NCBI GenBank assembly: GCA_050951505.1
Contig: JBMNJE010000009.1
Span: 286,278-350,277, forward strand
Reading direction: 5' to 3'
DNA length: 64,000 nucleotides
From: DUOA01 sp012839095
Lineage (GTDB): Bacteria; Bacillota; Clostridia; Caldicoprobacterales; DTU083
Program-made: the position numbers and the translations under genes
In this document: positions 60,838 through 64,000 of the stretch, piece by piece
How positions within the stretch are numbered: the first letter of the stretch is position 1
How the letters are laid out: every line of letters begins with the position of its first letter
The notes under the pieces: generated by a model
Told to the model about the DNA's origin: nothing
Seen by the model: the letters and a program-made list of their open reading frames with translations, nothing else
Database searches by the model: none

Positions 60838-63792
60838 ATGAAAAAGAAGCCAACTAGAATAATATCTCGAATATTAAGTTTTACACTAGCTTTTATGATG
60901 ATGCTTTCAAGTTTTACGAGTGCATCTGCAGTAGATACAGGCAGAACTCCAGGATCAATACCTAATAGAACATACATCATAGGAACACATGAATTTACAT
61001 CAGAATATGGCACTAACAACAAGTAGGATTATGATAGCCGCGCGTACAATACAAGGTGATAATCTTACTGAAGAAGATATGGTTATTTATTACAAGAATC
61101 CTTATGGGAATTGGATAAATGCCACTAATGGTACACCAATTCCACAAGATGAACTACCTCCATCTTTTACGATCACTCACACTAATCTTGAAGGAGAAGT
61201 AGTAGTAGATAAAGCTGCTCTAACATATGCAATCACTGCAGCAAATACCAATAAAGGTACAGCAACAGTGAGCACTGACGGAACAGATGTAGACCCTGCA
61301 AACAAGTGGGTAACACAAGCAGAAATGGACGCTTATACAGATGCTATTGAAGCAGCTCAAGACAGTAGCAGACAACGCAGATGCTACCCTTTCGGAAGTT
61401 GATGCTGCATTATTGGCATTGTTACAAGCGATGCTTAATTTTGATGATGCCAAGGAAGCTGGAACACTCGTAAAAGTTAGTGCTATTAGTGTGGAACCAA
61501 CAGAGTTAACATTAACAGTTGGGGAAACAGGACACGATAACGGCAACAGTTGAGCCGGAGGATGCAACTAATAAGGATGTAACATGGACATCAAGTGATG
61601 AAGCAGTAGCAACCGTAGACGAGAATGGAGAAGTAACAGCAGTAGCAGCAGGAAGAGGCTGACGATTACTGTAACTATCGGAAGCTGACGAAGAGATATC
61701 TGCTGAGATAAAAGTAACAGTTAGTACTGTAGGAAGAAGAGCCGGTTGAAGTAGAACCAGCAGACTTCATAGCAGCCTTCAACGCAGCGATTGCTGACAT
61801 AAAAGTAAACGATGAAACAGTAGCAACTGCTAATATGGATGCAGAAACTAAAAACATCAGCGTAACCTTTAAAACCAGTGATGCTGATGAAATCCTAGCA
61901 GGCGCAGGAGTAGTATTTAATGCGTTAAGAGATTTAGCAGCTGATGGAAGTACAATCACGATTAACGGAAGACTTTCACATTAGAAGATAGTCTTGATAT
62001 CTCAGCCTTAGCTCAAGCAATCTTGGACGGCAAGATGGCTGAGTTCTTGGCAGGCGAAGCCATAGAAGCTGATTACACAGCAACCGTATATGTAGAAGAA
62101 GGTTACTTTGATCTAAGTGGTAAGTTAACATTCATCCTGGATGTTGATCCGGTTGAAGTAGAACCAGCAGACTTCATAGCAGCCTTCAACGCAGCGATTG
62201 CTGACATAAAAGTAAACGATGAAACAGTAGCAACTGCTAATATGGATGCAGAAACGAAAAACATCAGCGTAACCTTTAAAACCAGTGATGCTGATGAAAT
62301 CCTAGCAGGCGCAGGAGTAGTATTTAATGCGTTAAGAGATTTAGCAGCTGATGGAAGTACAATCACGATTAAGGGAAGACTTTCACATTAGAAGATAGTC
62401 TTGATATCTCAGCCTTAGCTCAAGCAATCTTGGACGGCAAGATGGCTGAGTTCTTGGCAGGCGAAGCCATAGAAGCTGATTACACAGCAACCGTATATGT
62501 AGAAGAAGGTTACTTTGACCTAAGTGGTAAGTTAACATTCATCCTGGATGTTGATCCGGTTGAAGTAGAACCAGCAGACTTCATAGCAGCCTTCAACGCA
62601 GCGATTGCTGACATTAAAGTAAACGATGAAACAGTAGCAACTGCTAATATGGACAGAAACGAAAACATCAGCGTAACCTTTAAAACCAGTGATGCTGATG
62701 AAATCCTAGCAGGAGCAGGAGTAGTATTTAATGCGTTAAGAGATTTAGCAGCTGATGGAAGTACAATTACGATTAATGGTGAGACTTTCACATTAGAAGA
62801 TAGTCTTGATATCCCAGCCTTAGCTCAAGCAATCTTGGACGGCAAGATGGATGAGTTCTTGGCAGGCGAAGCCATAGAAGCTGATTACACAGCAACCGTA
62901 TATGTAGAAGAAGGTTACTTTGACCTAAGTGGTAAGTTAACATTCATCCTGGATGTTGATCCGGTTGAAGTAGAACCAGCAGACTTCATAGCAGCCTTCA
63001 ACGCAGCGATTGCTGACATTAAAGTAAACGATGAAACAGTAGCAACTGCTGAATATGGACGAAGAGGAAAACATCAGCTGTAACCTTTAAAACCAGTGAT
63101 GCTGATGAAATCCTAGCAGGAGCAGGAGTAGTATTTAATGCGTTAAGAGATTGTAGCAGCTGATGGAAGTACAATTACGATTAATGGTGAGACTTTCACA
63201 TTAGAAGATAGTCTTGATATCCCAGCCTTAGCTCAAGCAATCTTGGACGGCAAGATGGCTGAGTTCTTGGCAGGCGAAGCCATAGAAGCTGATTACACAG
63301 CAACCGTATATGTAGAAGAAGGTTACTTTGAACTAAGTGGTAAGTTAACATTCATCCTGGATGTTGATCCGGTTGAAGTAGATCCAGCAGGCTTCATAGC
63401 AGCCTTCAACGCAGCGATTGCTGACATAAAAGTAAACGATGAAACAGTAGCAACTGCTGAAATGGACGAAGAGGAAAACATCAGCGTAACCTTTAAAACC
63501 AGTGATGCTGATGAAATCCTAGCAGGCGCAGGAGTAGTATTTGAAGCCCTGCAGGACTTGGCAGAAGCAGAGAGCAGCATAGAGATTAACGGCCAAACAT
63601 TCGAACTTAGATGAAGACCTTAGTATCTCCGCATTAGCTCACGCAATCTTGGGCGACGATGGAGTCGAAGGCTTCTTAACAAGCAAAACATTAACAGTTA
63701 CCTACACAGCGACTGTATATGTAGAAGGAGGTTACTTTAACCTTGCTGGTAAGTTAACCTTCAAATTAGATGTTGAAGATGCCCAAAAATAA
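60838..63792 (+). pseudogene. Secreted repeat protein (FIVAR-like/Big_2/135-residue repeats), multiple frame breaks
   Basis: It starts at ATG 60838 with a clear signal peptide (KPTRIISRILSFTLAFMMML..ASA). The body has ARTIQGDNLTEEDMVIYYKN, a helical FIVAR-like part (WVTQAEMDAYTDAIEAAQ), a Big_2 domain (VSAISVEPTELTLTVGE), and then about five repeats of ~135 residues (EPADFIAAFNAAIADIKVND..). It ends at TAA 63790-63792. The frame is broken near 61015, 61365, 61535, 61660-61730, 61970, 62372, 62650, 63050-63150 and 63600. With the frame restored it would be a ~980-residue surface protein. No LPxTG or other anchor motif is visible. Confidence 0.8.
61743..63640 (+). repeat. ~405-bp near-identical tandem repeats
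   Basis: The landmark GGTTGAAGTAGAACCAGCAG begins copies at 61743, 62151, 62558, 62963 and 63371 (spacing 408, 407, 405, 408). Copies differ mainly by one- to two-base gains or losses (for example GACGGAAGACTT versus GGTGAGACTT, AGATTGTAGC versus AGATTTAGC). A degenerate sixth copy ends at 63792. Confidence 0.92.
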
Positions 63793-64000
63793 AAGTGCGA
63801 AACGTTACTCTATAAGTTCATAAGATGAACGAAATGAGTGGAGGAGAATATAGCCTATGCCGAAGGGTATGGGCTTTCCTTCTCTAACTGTACCAAACCA
63901 ATTGTTAGGTGAAATTCCTAACCTATGCAATAGCCTTTTAGCATAGAGCCTAATCCTCCTGCATAGCAGATTAAGTTACCCCTTAACTGTTATGAAGCCA
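63793..64000 (+). other. Gene-free end segment with a series of small hairpins
   Basis: No supported gene. Five small inverted repeats follow each other: GCCTATGCC/GGTATGGGC, GTTAGG/CCTAAC, TATGC/GCATA, TAATC/GATTA and GTTA/TAAC. They may be a structured leader of a gene beyond the window. I cannot match a known RNA class. Confidence 0.4.

Noticed and set aside
61743..63640. CRISPR-like array
   Set aside because: The repeats are ~405 bases, coding and contiguous, without short repeats and unique spacers.
63857..63946. 29-codon ORF starting MPKGMGFPSL
   Set aside because: Too short, overlaps the hairpin series and matches nothing recognisable.

Overview
The window comes from an anaerobic, spore-forming member of the Clostridia (Firmicutes); I cannot name the genus from sequence alone. 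The evidence is sporulation-type genes (YunB C-terminus at the left edge, a BofC-like protein), the SCIFF precursor/maturase pair, HemZ, the order ruvCAB-queA-tgt-yajC-TIGR04086-scfAB-recJ-apt-relA-dtd-hemZ-hisS-aspS, strong AGGAGG ribosome binding sites with frequent TTG/GTG starts, and Rrf2-nifS-nifU iron-sulfur genes.

Region 1 (1-42.5 kb) is ordinary, densely packed chromosome. It holds YebC and a secreted-type amidase domain, proline synthesis (proBA), Holliday junction processing (ruvCAB), queuosine tRNA modification (queA, tgt), protein export (yajC), SCIFF peptide synthesis, RecJ/Apt/RelA/Dtd, histidyl- and aspartyl-tRNA synthetases, redox and Fe-S genes (rseC, trxA, iscR-like, nifS, nifU), glyA, rarA, a CBS/DRTGG regulator, dnaE, pfkA and small neighbours. 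Two minus-strand genes (FMN-binding lipoprotein, ferredoxin-like protein) break the plus-strand run. queA carries a frameshift. A cluster of inverted 15-bp REP-like repeats lies between queA and tgt.

Region 2 (42.5-51 kb) is an accretion zone of mobile DNA. A group II intron sits in the last codons of a frameshifted rlmD; its EBS1/EBS2 match the exon, and exact splicing would restore an rlmD ending SRVDK. It is followed by an IS481-type element, a second DDE transposase, a beheaded DUF262/DUF1524 (GmrSD-like, type IV restriction) gene and an IS3-family element. The IS3 element has long imperfect terminal repeats and a nested-hairpin, RNA-like segment in its 3' noncoding part.

Region 3 (51-56.16 kb) is the packaging end of a prophage: HNH nuclease, P27-type small terminase, a phage S-adenosylmethionine synthetase, a frameshifted ParB-methyltransferase, small phage proteins (DUF4314, DUF5049) and the first ~100 codons of the large terminase.

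Region 4 (56.16-64 kb) is different in style: AT-rich, repeat-rich surface-protein DNA. The terminase start runs in frame into a bacterial Ig-like/helical segment and then into a polysaccharide deacetylase lacking its catalytic N-terminus. A cyclic-di-GMP-I riboswitch with its own promoter follows. It is cut off from its probable target, an InlB-repeat/G5-domain surface protein, by an IS4-type element with perfect 15-bp ends and a 5-bp duplication. A secreted protein with about five near-identical ~405-bp repeats closes the window. The last two genes contain several single-base frame breaks, which may be real decay, phase variation or low-quality assembly near a contig end; sequence alone cannot decide.
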